A stretch of DNA of 64,000 bases from a bacterium (GTDB lineage Bacteria; Armatimonadota; Zipacnadia; Zipacnadales; UBA11051), in contig JAJFUB010000085.1 in NCBI GenBank assembly GCA_021372615.1, positions 124,001-188,000 on the forward strand, read 5' to 3'. The notes beneath the pieces were generated by a model. That model was not told the origin of the DNA, did no database searches, and was given only the letters and a program-made list of their open reading frames with translations. Shown here one piece after another: positions 1-7,355 of the stretch. Both the position numbers and the translations under genes were made by a program. Positions within the stretch are counted from its first letter, which is position 1, and the number at the start of each line of letters is the position of its first letter.

Positions 1-1531
1 TCTCCAGGTAGTCCTCGACCACGAAGTCGAGGCATTCGGCCAGCAGCGGCAGGTCATGGCCCTCGACCAGCCGTTCCGGCGGTCGGCGTCCCTCGCGGCC
101 TTCGCGCAAGCCGGCGGCGAAGTCCTCACGCCCGATGCCGATGGCGCTGATCGGCGCCACCCCGGTGATGACGACGCGACGCCATGTAGGGCGGGGGCTA
201 GCGGCAGGAACCTGTGCCCTCGTGCCCGGTTCGCTCGCCGGCGGCGGCCCGAAAACCACGCAGGCGTTGCTGCCGCCTACGCCTGCCGAGATCGTCGCTG
301 CATACTGCACCGACGCCTCCTGCGCTACGTTGGGTACGATATTCAGGTCGCACTCGGGGTCGGGCTCGCGGTAGTTGACGGTCGGGGGCACGACATCGGT
401 CGCGATGGTCTGGACCGTGGCGATGGCCTCGATGGCCCCCGCCGCCCCCATGAGATGCGCGATCGCGCCCTTGATGGAGCTGACAGGGATCTCGTAGGCG
501 TGGGTGCCCAGCACGGTCTTGATGGCCTCGGTCTCGGCCGCGTCATGGGGCTTGGTGCCGGTGCCGTGGGCGTTGATGTACTCAAGCTGCTCGGGCGGCA
601 GGCCGGCGTCGGCCAGGGCCGACTCCAGCACCCGCGCCATGCCCGCCCCGCCGGGATCGGGGGCGGTCAGATGGTAGGCGTTGTTGTTCTGCCACGAGCC
701 GAGGACTTCGGCATATACATGCGCGCCGCGCGCCCGGGCATGTTCCAGCTCTTCGAGCATCAGCACTGCGGCGCCCTCGCCAAACAGGGTGCCGCTGCGG
801 TCGGCGGAGAAGGGCCGGATGTCCTCAGCCGTGATCGTGTGGAGGGTCGAGAGGCCGGACAGGGGCGTGGGCGCCAGCGCATCATGCCCCCCCGCCAGCA
901 TGGCCGTTGCTTCCCCGGCGCGGATCAGATCCAGGGCATAGCCGATGGCCGCGGCCCCCGAGGCACAGGCGATGGACAGCAGGCTCAGCGGCCCCTCCAG
1001 CCCGAACACCTCGCGCAAGTGCCCGAGCGCCGTATGGAAGGCGAACTCAGTGAAGGGGCCGTTCCCCCCTCCCTTCCGCGCTCGCGAGCGAGCGCACGAG
1101 GGGGCAGGGGGTAGGACGGCGTCCCCCCCCTGCCCCCCCCTAAGGGGGGGGGTGAAGGGAGCGCCATCCCGCAGAACCCGACACCATTCCTCCCACGACT
1201 CCCCACCGCCAAAGTTCGTGGACAGCACCGCCCCGACTGTAGGGCGGGGGCTCGTACCCCGCCCCTCGAGGCCGGCATCGCCCACTGCTTCCCGCGCTGC
1301 CTGCAGCAGGAACTGTGTCGCCAGGTCAGGCGCCTGCATCAGCCCGAAGCTCTCGGTGTCGAAGCGCCAGTCGCAGACCTCCCCGCCCAGCTCATTGCGC
1401 AGGCCGGTAGGGTCGAAGCGGCTGATGCGCCGCAACCCGCGTTCGCCCGCGCACAGCCGCTGCCAGAAGACAGGCACGCTCTGTCCCAGCGGAGTCACGG
1501 CGCCCAGACCTGTCACCACTACACGTTTCAT
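1..1531 (-). CDS. fabF: Beta-ketoacyl-ACP synthase II-like protein fused to the start of a second ketosynthase (partial, runs off left edge)
   Basis: Condenses malonyl-ACP with an acyl-ACP in fatty-acid or polyketide chain elongation. It starts MKRVVVTGLGAVTPLG, as FabF proteins do. The catalytic Cys lies in SIACASG near residue 189, and the two His residues in NAHGTGT and AHLMGAAGA, so the first domain looks active. After the usual C-terminus (NACVVFGPP, about residue 430) the frame stays open through a Pro/Ala-rich joint and enters a second ketosynthase N-terminus (RRVVITGVAPISAIGIG), which leaves the window at base 1. Three in-frame repeat-like insertions are visible: about residues 89-97, 125-157 and the 430-448 joint. 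Related proteins lack the 125-157 block, which is Gly/Pro/Arg-rich and encoded by a C/G-rich palindrome. fabG follows upstream on the same strand. Whether this is the housekeeping FabF or belongs to a special lipid pathway cannot be told here. Confidence 0.85.
   Translation of the reverse strand, partial: MKRVVVTGLGAVTPLGQSVPVFWQRLCAGERGLRRISRFDPTGLRNELGGEVCDWRFDTESFGLMQAPDLATQFLLQAAREAVGDAGLEGRGTSPRPTVGAVLSTNFGGGESWEEWCRVLRDGAPFTPPLRGGQGGDAVLPPAPSCARSRARKGGGNGPFTEFAFHTALGHLREVFGLEGPLSLLSIACASGAAAIGYALDLIRAGEATAMLAGGHDALAPTPLSGLSTLHTITAEDIRPFSADRSGTLFGEGAAVLMLEELEHARARGAHVYAEVLGSWQNNNAYHLTAPDPGGAGMARVLESALADAGLPPEQLEYINAHGTGTKPHDAAETEAIKTVLGTHAYEIPVSSIKGAIAHLMGAAGAIEAIATVQTIATDVVPPTVNYREPDPECDLNIVPNVAQEASVQYAATISAGVGGSNACVVFGPPPASEPGTRAQVPAASPRPTWRRVVITGVAPISAIGIGREDFAAGLREGREGRRPPERLVEGHDLPLLAECLDFVVEDYLE
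186..200. repeat. GTAG-headed REP-like fragment at the ketosynthase joint
   Basis: The first 15 bases (GTAGGGCGGGGGCT plus one) match the start of the repeat at 1239-1264. The second arm has decayed. It lies exactly where the first ketosynthase domain should end and the second begin. Confidence 0.5.
1060..1157. repeat. C/G-rich palindromic insertion inside the ketosynthase gene
   Basis: A block of long C-runs followed by G-runs (CCCCCCCTAAGGGGGGGG at its core) and a small GCTCGCGAGC palindrome. It interrupts the ketosynthase between the region after STNFGG and the conserved GPFTEF segment, adding about 30 residues without breaking the frame. The composition and palindromy are those of an intergenic repeat, not of a protein domain. 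Confidence 0.6.
1239..1264. repeat. GTAG-headed REP palindrome inside the ketosynthase gene
   Basis: GTAG is followed by a hairpin with arms GGCGGGG and CCCCGCC around a short CTCGTA loop. It is read in frame as residues about 89-97 (GRGTSPRPT), just before the beta strand VGAVLST of the ketosynthase. Confidence 0.65.
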
Positions 1532-1599
1532 GTCCATGCCTTACAAGAACAGAGGAGCCGGCAGATTGTTCGCCGGCTCCCGCGTGAACAGGCGAAAGA

Positions 1600-2346
1600 T
1601 CACATGCGCAGCCCGCCGTCTACCCCCAGCACCTGCCCGGTCACATACGACGCCTGCTCCGAACACAGGAAGGCGACGAGAGCCGCCACTTCCTCCGGGC
1701 GGCCGAAGCGCTTCAGGGGGATGATCTCCAGCAGTCCCTCGCGCCTGGGGCCCGGCATGTCGGCTGTCAGGTCCGTCTCAATGATCCCCGGCGCCACCGC
1801 GTTGGCAGTGATGCCCTGTGCGGCCATCTCGCGCGCCAGTGACTTGGTCAGGCCGATCATCCCCGCCTTGGCCGCGGCATAGTTGGCCCGCTGGATGTCA
1901 CCCATCAGCCCGGCATCAGACGAGATGTTGACGACCCGCCCCCACTTGCCCTTCATCATGTGTCGCACGGCGGCCTTGCTGCAAAAGAACGCCCCGGTCA
2001 GGCACACGTCCAGCACATGGCGGAACTGCTCAGCGCTCATGAAGGCCAGGTACTGATCCTGCACCAGACCGGCGTTGTTGACGAGGATGTCCAGGCCGCC
2101 CAGTTCCGCCACCGTCTGCGCCACCATCCGCTTGACGGCGGCCTCGTCGGCGACATCAGCCTGCACCGCGACGGCCCGGCGCCCCATGCCCACGATGGCG
2201 GCGACGGCTTCCTGCGCGGCTGCTTCGCTCTTCACATAGTTGACGGCCACGTCGGCGCCGCATTCCGCGAGCTTCAGGGCAATCGCCCGCCCCAGCCCGC
2301 GCGAGGCCCCCGTCACCAGCGCCCGCCGACCGCTCAGATCAGCCAT
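1600..2346 (-). CDS. fabG: 3-oxoacyl-ACP reductase FabG (short-chain dehydrogenase)
   Basis: Reduces 3-oxoacyl-ACP to 3-hydroxyacyl-ACP with NADPH, the step after the ketosynthase encoded just downstream. The 248-residue protein has the nucleotide-binding glycine motif GASRGLG, NNAG, and the catalytic Ser-Tyr-Lys set (NISSDAG, then YAAAK). It ends [11 protein letters not shown], typical of FabG. The chosen ATG gives [13 protein letters not shown]. Longer in-frame starts only add an Arg-rich stretch unlike the family. It overlaps the small membrane-protein gene upstream by 8 bases and lies 68 bases before the ketosynthase, so the four genes from 3033 leftward are probably one operon. Confidence 0.92.
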   Translation of the reverse strand: MADLSGRRALVTGASRGLGRAIALKLAECGADVAVNYVKSEAAAQEAVAAIVGMGRRAVAVQADVADEAAVKRMVAQTVAELGGLDILVNNAGLVQDQYLAFMSAEQFRHVLDVCLTGAFFCSKAAVRHMMKGKWGRVVNISSDAGLMGDIQRANYAAAKAGMIGLTKSLAREMAAQGITANAVAPGIIETDLTADMPGPRREGLLEIIPLKRFGRPEEVAALVAFLCSEQASYVTGQVLGVDGGLRM

Positions 2347-2542
2347 GCGTCTCCACATCCTCGGCCGCCGGGGACTCCGGAGCCGGGCGTCTCTTGCGCT
2401 TCCACAGCCACCCCGCAAACAGACCACCCACGACCAGACCGAGGATGACCAGAGGCTCAGTCAGGCAGCCGGCCAGGCATCCCGCCCGGCGGCGTGTCCG
2501 CCGCCACCATGACTCGCGCGGAGGCTCTGCCGATTCGCTCAT
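2339..2542 (-). CDS. Small single-span membrane protein in the fatty-acid operon
   Basis: A 67-residue protein with a basic N-terminal part ([13 protein letters not shown]), one hydrophobic span at about residues 31-46 ([16 protein letters not shown]) and a basic then acidic tail. I do not recognise the family. It is kept as a gene because its start overlaps the stop of the lipoyl-protein gene (ATGA) and its end overlaps the fabG start, the tight coupling expected of a translated operon member. The Arg-rich segment before the span predicts an N-in orientation. Confidence 0.6.
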   Translation of the reverse strand: MSESAEPPRESWWRRTRRRAGCLAGCLTEPLVILGLVVGGLFAGWLWKRKRRPAPESPAAEDVETHG

Positions 2543-3033
2543 GATCGCTCCTGCAGGTAGCGGCGCACATCGGCGTCATCCACGGGCCGGTCCTCGCCCA
2601 GCCACTCCGCCACCTCTTCCAGCCCCACGCCGGCTTCGCGGGCCACCCGCCGCGCCGCCGGCGTCGCCCGTACGCGCCGCCCCGCCAGCGCCTGAGCCAG
2701 CTTGGCCTTCAGGTCCAGATCTGTCCGCGCCGCGGCCTGGTGCTCGGCCAGCAGTCGCGCGTTCTCGGCCTCCACATCCTCGGGCAGCGCCTCCCCGGGC
2801 TCACCCACAAAGGCGATGGCGTACCCGATGGGGATGACACTCTTGTCGGTGGCGTACGCGCGCCGCAGCGTTCCCGCCACCTCCATCTCGTACTCGAAGG
2901 TGGCCTTGTCGGTGATGATCTCACACAGCGAATCGCCGACCGCCAGCGCGTCCCCCTCGTGCTTCAGCCAGCGATTCAGCGTCACCTCATCGAGGTTCTC
3001 AGCCCACTTCTCAATGCGTAGCAGATGTCCCAT
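2539..3033 (-). CDS. Stand-alone lipoyl-domain protein with E3-binding-like domain
   Basis: Resembles the N-terminal half of a 2-oxoacid dehydrogenase E2 subunit but has no acyltransferase domain (164 residues against more than 400). Residues about 1-78 form the lipoyl domain, with the lipoylated Lys in EIITDKAT and the usual start LRIEKWAENLDEVT. Residues about 120-162 resemble a peripheral-subunit-binding domain (ATPAARRVAREAGVGLEEV), but the usual GTGPGGRI stretch is replaced by AEWLGEDRPV. It is the first gene of the fabG-ketosynthase operon. A lipoyl carrier here is unusual. Its partner enzyme is not in the window, and a biotinyl instead of lipoyl modification is not excluded. Confidence 0.75.
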   Translation of the reverse strand: MGHLLRIEKWAENLDEVTLNRWLKHEGDALAVGDSLCEIITDKATFEYEMEVAGTLRRAYATDKSVIPIGYAIAFVGEPGEALPEDVEAENARLLAEHQAAARTDLDLKAKLAQALAGRRVRATPAARRVAREAGVGLEEVAEWLGEDRPVDDADVRRYLQERS

Positions 3034-3044
3034 GGTCTTGCGTC

Positions 3045-3053
3045 AGTATAGCA
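3045..3053 (-). promoter_or_regulatory. Extended -10 promoter of the lipoyl-protein operon
   Basis: On the minus strand TGCTATACT ends only 11 bases before the ATG at 3033, and no Shine-Dalgarno sequence lies between. Transcription would begin about five bases before the start codon, so the mRNA is probably nearly leaderless. No good -35 box is visible, consistent with an extended -10 promoter. Confidence 0.45.
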
Positions 3054-3174
3054 TACAGGCGGGGGCCGAGGAACCACGAACGCCGTCAGCGCGCGCCCCG
3101 TCGCAGGTGCGGCTGCGAGTAACGACGAACAGCTCCCGCCGGTCGGAGACACCAATCCGAGAGAAGGCGTCAAG

Positions 3175-4347
3175 ATGCCCCAGACACAGATCGGCGAGAC
3201 GGACCACTTCTGGTACCGGCTGGGCCCGCAGGACAAGTACATCGACTCGCAGCGCGACAACAAGGCTTTCGCCCATGGCGAGGGGCGGCTGTGGCTGTCG
3301 GAAGACAACGGCGAGACCTGGCCGCACAGCCTGGCCTTTCCCGAGGCGGACAAGATCACGTTCAGTTGCATCCTCGGGAACGGGAACGTCGTCTTCGCCA
3401 CCCTCGCGAAGCTGTACGTCAGCACCGATAGCCTGAAGACCTGCCGCGAGATCACGGTGCAGGACGTGGACGGGAGCCCCTATCTCCTGCACACGCCCCA
3501 GAACCCGGACCGGCCGGGCTGGTACTTCCACACGATCCCGGGCGTCAACACCTTTGACGTCAAGGGCAGGGAGATGCTCATTTGGGGGAACTACTGCAAC
3601 GTGGTCGGCGGCGCGGCCCCGGTCAACATCTACTACTCCACCGACGGCGGCGAGAGCGTGAAGATCGCCTACTCGTTCGGGCAGAGCCCGTACACCCACG
3701 ACGACGGCTCGGGGGGAGGCGGCACCGAGGGAACGCCGCTCGGGAATCCCGACAACCCCATCTGCTGCCGGCACGTGCATACCGTGGCCTACAACCCCGC
3801 CGAGGACGCCTTCTACTCGTGCACCGGCGACCACGACAAGCCCGAGGGATACGAGTGCCATTGGCTGCGCGGCAAGTACGACGACGCGGCCGACCAGTGG
3901 GCCTGGGAAGTGCTTGTCTCCGACCGCATGAACTCCCGCTACAAGGCCGGCGGGATCACCTTCGTCGACGGACAGCTCTACTGGATCAGCGACTCCAACT
4001 GCCGCGAGCCCTATGACCGGGGCGTGTTCCGCTGCGCGCCCGAGGAACTGACGTGTCAGGACAAGCACACGCTGCTGTTCAACCCCGAGGTCGAGTCGGG
4101 CAACATGATCATCGAGGGCAACACGATCCTGGCCTCACACTGCGCGCCGGCCTCGCCCATGGCCTGCGGCCTCATCATCTCCACCGATGCGGGCAATACC
4201 TGGGCGCAGCACGACCTACAGGAGCTCGGGCATCGCTCACCCACACGCTTCCACCACCAGAACAGCGACGGCTGGTTCCGGTGCGACCTGAGAACCGGCT
4301 GGGTAGACTACGGCGAGGTGCTGTTCATCAAGCCCAAGACCTCGTGA
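3175..4347 (+). CDS. BNR/Asp-box repeat (sialidase-like beta-propeller) protein
   Basis: A 390-residue protein with at least three Asp-box motifs: LSEDNGETW near the N-terminus, YSTDGGES in the middle and ISTDAGNTW near the C-terminus. These mark the blades of a sialidase-type propeller. No signal peptide is visible, so it is either cytoplasmic or its true start is further upstream. Catalytic residues of true sialidases cannot be assigned by eye, so the substrate is unknown. GAGAGAAGG precedes the ATG at suitable distance. A glutamine amidotransferase-like gene follows 48 bases later on the same strand. Confidence 0.7.
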   Translation: MPQTQIGETDHFWYRLGPQDKYIDSQRDNKAFAHGEGRLWLSEDNGETWPHSLAFPEADKITFSCILGNGNVVFATLAKLYVSTDSLKTCREITVQDVDGSPYLLHTPQNPDRPGWYFHTIPGVNTFDVKGREMLIWGNYCNVVGGAAPVNIYYSTDGGESVKIAYSFGQSPYTHDDGSGGGGTEGTPLGNPDNPICCRHVHTVAYNPAEDAFYSCTGDHDKPEGYECHWLRGKYDDAADQWAWEVLVSDRMNSRYKAGGITFVDGQLYWISDSNCREPYDRGVFRCAPEELTCQDKHTLLFNPEVESGNMIIEGNTILASHCAPASPMACGLIISTDAGNTWAQHDLQELGHRSPTRFHHQNSDGWFRCDLRTGWVDYGEVLFIKPKTS

Positions 4348-4367
4348 GGCGAGGGCCTGGCAGGGCT

Positions 4368-4403
4368 GGGGCATGGCCGCGACGAATGTCCGGCCATGCC
4401 CCC
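4368..4403. repeat. Inverted repeat covering the start codon of the next gene
   Basis: Arms GGGGCATGGCC (4368-4378) and GGCCATGCCCC (4393-4403) are exact complements around a 14-base loop. The ATG of the amidotransferase gene (4396) sits in the right arm, so the hairpin could terminate the upstream transcript or occlude this start. The arms contain CATGG, as do other palindromes in this window. Confidence 0.7.
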
Positions 4404-5112
4404 TATCATCGCCATTCTCGCCAACCAGCAGCAGACCGCCGTCGGAGACTTCTCGCTCCACGACTTCACCCCCCGCGCCTACATTGACGCTCTGTTCGCC
4501 GCCGGCGCAGTGCCGTTCATTCTACCGCTGCTGAGCGATGCCGCCGGCATCGCCGCGCTGCTGGACCGCGCGGACGGCCTCCTCGTAACCGGCGGGGCGG
4601 ACGTGTCGCCAGACCTGTACGGTGAGCAGCCGCTCCCGGCCCTCGGCTCTGTCACGCCCCTGCGCGACCAACTGGACCAGATCGCGCTGCGTCTCGCCGG
4701 GGAGCGGGACCTGCCGGTCCTGGGCATCTGCCGGGGCATCCAGTCCATGGCCGTCTTCGCCGGCGGTAGCCTCGCTCAGGACATCCCGTCGCAGGTCCCC
4801 AATGCCCTCCAGCACAGCCAGAAGGCCCCCGGCTGGTACGGCACCCACGAGATCGAGATCGCGCCGGACTCGCTGCTGGCGAGGCTCACCGGCCGCCCGA
4901 AGGCGATGGTCAACAGCTTCCATCACCAGGCGGTACGCGATCTGCCGCCCGGCTACGTCGCCACGGCTCACACCGCCGACGGCGTGACCGAGGCCATCGA
5001 AAAGCCCGAGGCAAGCTTCTGCCTCGGGCTACAGTTCCATCCCGAACTCATGGCCCCGCGTCATGACTTCATCGCCGCGATCTTCCGGGGGTTCGTCACG
5101 ACGGCCGGATAG
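4396..5112 (+). CDS. Class I glutamine amidotransferase-like protein (peptidase C26, gamma-glutamyl-GABA hydrolase family)
   Basis: Likely hydrolyses a gamma-glutamyl amide, as PuuD does in putrescine breakdown; the actual substrate is not known. The 238-residue protein shows the family order: LVTGGADVSPDLYGE, the nucleophile Cys in LGICRGIQ (about residue 115), NSFHHQA, and the catalytic His-x-Glu in LQFHPE near the C-terminus. The start is uncertain because the ATG lies inside a hairpin arm and no clear ribosome-binding site precedes it. The family usually begins with a few residues before the first strand (PIIAILAN), which fits this ATG. Confidence 0.87.
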   Translation: MPPIIAILANQQQTAVGDFSLHDFTPRAYIDALFAAGAVPFILPLLSDAAGIAALLDRADGLLVTGGADVSPDLYGEQPLPALGSVTPLRDQLDQIALRLAGERDLPVLGICRGIQSMAVFAGGSLAQDIPSQVPNALQHSQKAPGWYGTHEIEIAPDSLLARLTGRPKAMVNSFHHQAVRDLPPGYVATAHTADGVTEAIEKPEASFCLGLQFHPELMAPRHDFIAAIFRGFVTTAG

Positions 5113-5196
5113 CGATGGGGGCAGGCGGCGGCTGACGACCTCAGTTGCCGCCTCACCGTTCCCGCGTTCCCGCCGTTCGGTCCCCGCCTCCGCCTC

Positions 5197-6306
5197 TCAC
5201 GGCATCGTCCGGTACAACTGCACGAACAGGTCCCCCACCTTCTTCACATACCGCACGGTCTCAGGGATGTTGGGGACGCCCCCGGCGCGCTTGACTGCCC
5301 CCGGCCCGGCGTTGTAGGACGCCAGACCCAGCGCGAACTGCTCGTAGTTCGAACGGTTCGAGTAGGCGTGCAGTTGATCCGACAGGTACTTGATCCCCCC
5401 CATGATGTTCTGCTCGATGTCCCAGCGGTCCACGCCCAGGCCCGCGGCGGTCCCCGGCATGAGCTGGCACAGACCCGACGCCCCGGCATGCGACAGGCAG
5501 CTCGGGTCGAAGTCGGATTCGCACTTGATCATCGAGAACGACAGCCGGTGGTCCACGCCGTACAGCGCCGAGTAGTAGATGACCGACCGGACGATCAGCT
5601 CCAGTTGGCTGTCGGTCAGCTTCGAGTTCATCCGGCGGACCCACTGCTTCCAGACACCGACCGTATTGTCCGAGACGCCCTTGAGCTGCGGGGTGGGCAT
5701 CTGCGATCCCGGTCGCGTCGCGGTCTGCTGTGGGGGGGCGGGAGGAGCGGGAGGAGCCGGCGTCTCGACAGCATCGGGCGCGTTCTTGCCTTCCTTGACG
5801 CCAGTGCTGGTGCCCACCTGCTGGCTGATCGCCCCGGCCACGGGCGTCGGGTTGTTGGCCGTGTCGGCCGCGTAGCGTTGCTCGGCCGCTGGTAGGTCGG
5901 CTTCCAGGATGATGGCCTTCACCGTGAACCGGTCAGTCGGCTTGGCGTTGGCGGGCAGTTGCGCCAGGACATGGACGATGTTGTCAATCGCGGCCGGGCC
6001 CTGCTCGTCGGGAACGTCGAGGAGCAGCAACTCGCGCACGCCGGGGAACTGCAGCATGATGGTCGCGGGGGTGGCGCGGGCCGCCGAGCCCGCCGTTCGC
6101 CCCACGATCCGCCCGTACACCTCGACAGTCTTGCCGCGCCAGGGGCTGCGCGGGCCGCCGGCCTGCATGGCGTCAAGCGTCGTTGCCTGCAGCGTGGCCC
6201 GCAGCGCCAGGTACTCGCGGGCATTGTCCTTCATCGGGGCTTCCGCCGCCGGCAGGCACGAGCCAGCCAACAGTACCAGCCCCATGGCTACGATGTGATG
6301 GCGCAT
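5197..6306 (-). CDS. Secreted lytic transglycosylase (SLT domain)
   Basis: Cleaves the glycan strands of peptidoglycan. The 369-residue protein starts with a hydrophobic signal (MRHHIVAMGLVLLAGSC), has a region of unknown function to about residue 170, a Pro/Ala-rich linker, and a C-terminal SLT domain. The catalytic Glu is in MIKCESDFDP, followed by GASGLCQLMPGTA and ASYNAGPGAV. The ATG at 6306 is chosen because GGAGA lies six bases upstream. Reading further upstream would translate the tRNA gene. The AGSC stretch could be an imperfect lipobox. It is transcribed in the same direction as tRNA-Glu, so it may be co-transcribed from that promoter. Confidence 0.85.
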   Translation of the reverse strand: MRHHIVAMGLVLLAGSCLPAAEAPMKDNAREYLALRATLQATTLDAMQAGGPRSPWRGKTVEVYGRIVGRTAGSAARATPATIMLQFPGVRELLLLDVPDEQGPAAIDNIVHVLAQLPANAKPTDRFTVKAIILEADLPAAEQRYAADTANNPTPVAGAISQQVGTSTGVKEGKNAPDAVETPAPPAPPAPPQQTATRPGSQMPTPQLKGVSDNTVGVWKQWVRRMNSKLTDSQLELIVRSVIYYSALYGVDHRLSFSMIKCESDFDPSCLSHAGASGLCQLMPGTAAGLGVDRWDIEQNIMGGIKYLSDQLHAYSNRSNYEQFALGLASYNAGPGAVKRAGGVPNIPETVRYVKKVGDLFVQLYRTMP

Positions 6307-6430
6307 GGGTGTCTCCATGTGAGCGGTTCGCCAATGCCCGCAAACACAAAGACCGCACCGAGGCGCGGTCTCTGAAGGCTGAACCCGAGCCGCCTCCAAC
6401 GAGCCGGCTGACGAGCGATTGTCTGTTTGT

Positions 6431-6505
6431 TGGTACCCCCACGGGGAGTCGAACCCCGGCCTACGGACTGAGAATCCGGTATCCTGACCACTAGACCATG
6501 GGGGC
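6431..6505 (-). tRNA. tRNA-Glu (CTC anticodon), CCA encoded
   Basis: The minus strand folds as a cloverleaf: acceptor GCCCCCA paired with TGGGGGT, D-arm GGTCTAGTGGTCAGGATACC, anticodon loop TTCTCAG giving anticodon CTC, T-arm GGGGTTCGACTCCCC, discriminator A and an encoded CCA end. The first pair is G-U rather than G-C. A strong sigma70-type promoter lies just upstream. Confidence 0.95.
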
Positions 6506-6525
6506 ACCTTCAGTTGACGAGGTTG

Positions 6526-6554
6526 ATTATAGCGGAATCGGGCCCCAGGGTCAA
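6526..6554 (-). promoter_or_regulatory. Sigma70-type promoter of tRNA-Glu
   Basis: On the minus strand TTGACC, a 17-base spacer and a perfect TATAAT end about 20 bases before the tRNA 5' end. This is the best consensus promoter in the window and shows that the genome uses the standard -35/-10 pattern. Confidence 0.8.
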
Positions 6555-6658
6555 CCCGTTTCCAGCTCTGGCTCGCATGGGGCAGTCACATGGCAGGAGG
6601 TCGGGCGGTGCAGCGCGAATATGAATGATGATAGCACCCACAACGGGAGGGATGCACC

Positions 6659-7261
6659 ATGCGACGAGGTTTCACGCTGATCGAGCTGCTCGTAGTCATT
6701 GCCATCATTGCCATCCTGGCCGCCATTCTCTTCCCCGTCTTCGCGAAGGCCCGAGAGAAGGCACGGCAGACCTCGTGCCTCGCCAACGTCAAGCAACTGA
6801 TGCTGGGCATCCTCTCCTATGCCCAGGACTATGATGAGCGGCTGCCTCTGACGCCCGACCCGGGCGCCATGTCCTACCTCTGGTGGGACCGCACGGTGCA
6901 ACCGTACATCAAGAACACCCAGATCCTGCGCTGCCCGAGCGACTCCACCGGCGCGGTGGCCTACGGCTTCAACTACCGCCACACGCGCGTGGATGGCTGG
7001 GGCGGCGGCATCTCGCTGGGCCAACTGACAGCCCCGGCCGACAACTACATGCTCATGGACGCCCTCGCCCACTGCGTCTACTGCGTGTGGTGCTGGCCCG
7101 ATCCCGTGGCTCAGGGACCGTACGGCAGCAACTGGTACATCGGCAACCGGCACAACGAAGGCGAGAATGTCGGCTTCTGCGACGGCCACGCCAAGTGGCT
7201 CAAGAACAGTGTCGTGGTCAGCTGGACGACGCTCAGCCGGACTGCCTGGCTGCATCCGTAG
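6659..7261 (+). CDS. Type IV pilin-like protein (prepilin N-terminal methylation domain)
   Basis: Residues 1-30 form a prepilin signal: short basic leader RRG, cleavage before Phe, Glu at position +5 (FTLIE) and a hydrophobic helix. [13 protein letters not shown] follows, a pattern frequent in Armatimonadota. The globular part ends in [10 protein letters not shown], the H-G-H/DGHA motif common in this expanded family. PilD-type peptidase processing and a place in the envelope or a pseudopilus are expected, but its partner genes are absent. The N-terminal 45 residues are almost identical to those of the protein at 59534, while the rest is different. Confidence 0.88.
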   Translation: MRRGFTLIELLVVIAIIAILAAILFPVFAKAREKARQTSCLANVKQLMLGILSYAQDYDERLPLTPDPGAMSYLWWDRTVQPYIKNTQILRCPSDSTGAVAYGFNYRHTRVDGWGGGISLGQLTAPADNYMLMDALAHCVYCVWCWPDPVAQGPYGSNWYIGNRHNEGENVGFCDGHAKWLKNSVVVSWTTLSRTAWLHP

Positions 7262-7293
7262 CGTCCGTCCGTCGGTCTGCGCCGCTCCTCGCC

Positions 7294-7355
7294 GTAGCGC
7301 GGGCGGCCTCGCCCGCGCGCCGGACAGCGGGGCGGGCGAGGCCGCCCGCCCCTAC
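7294..7355. repeat. REPIN: two GTAG-headed REP palindromes in inverted orientation
   Basis: The left unit is GTAGCGCGGGCGGCCTCGCC continuing to 7319. The right unit on the opposite strand is GTAGGGGCGGGCGGCCTCGC and on. Both GTAG heads face outward and each unit has its own hairpin. The right GTAG gives the TAG stop codon of the methyltransferase gene. Confidence 0.75.

Noticed and set aside
6307-6507. An N-terminal extension of the lytic transglycosylase
   Set aside because: The extension (GQDTGFSVRRPGFDS and so on) is the translation of the tRNA-Glu gene. The signal peptide begins at 6306.
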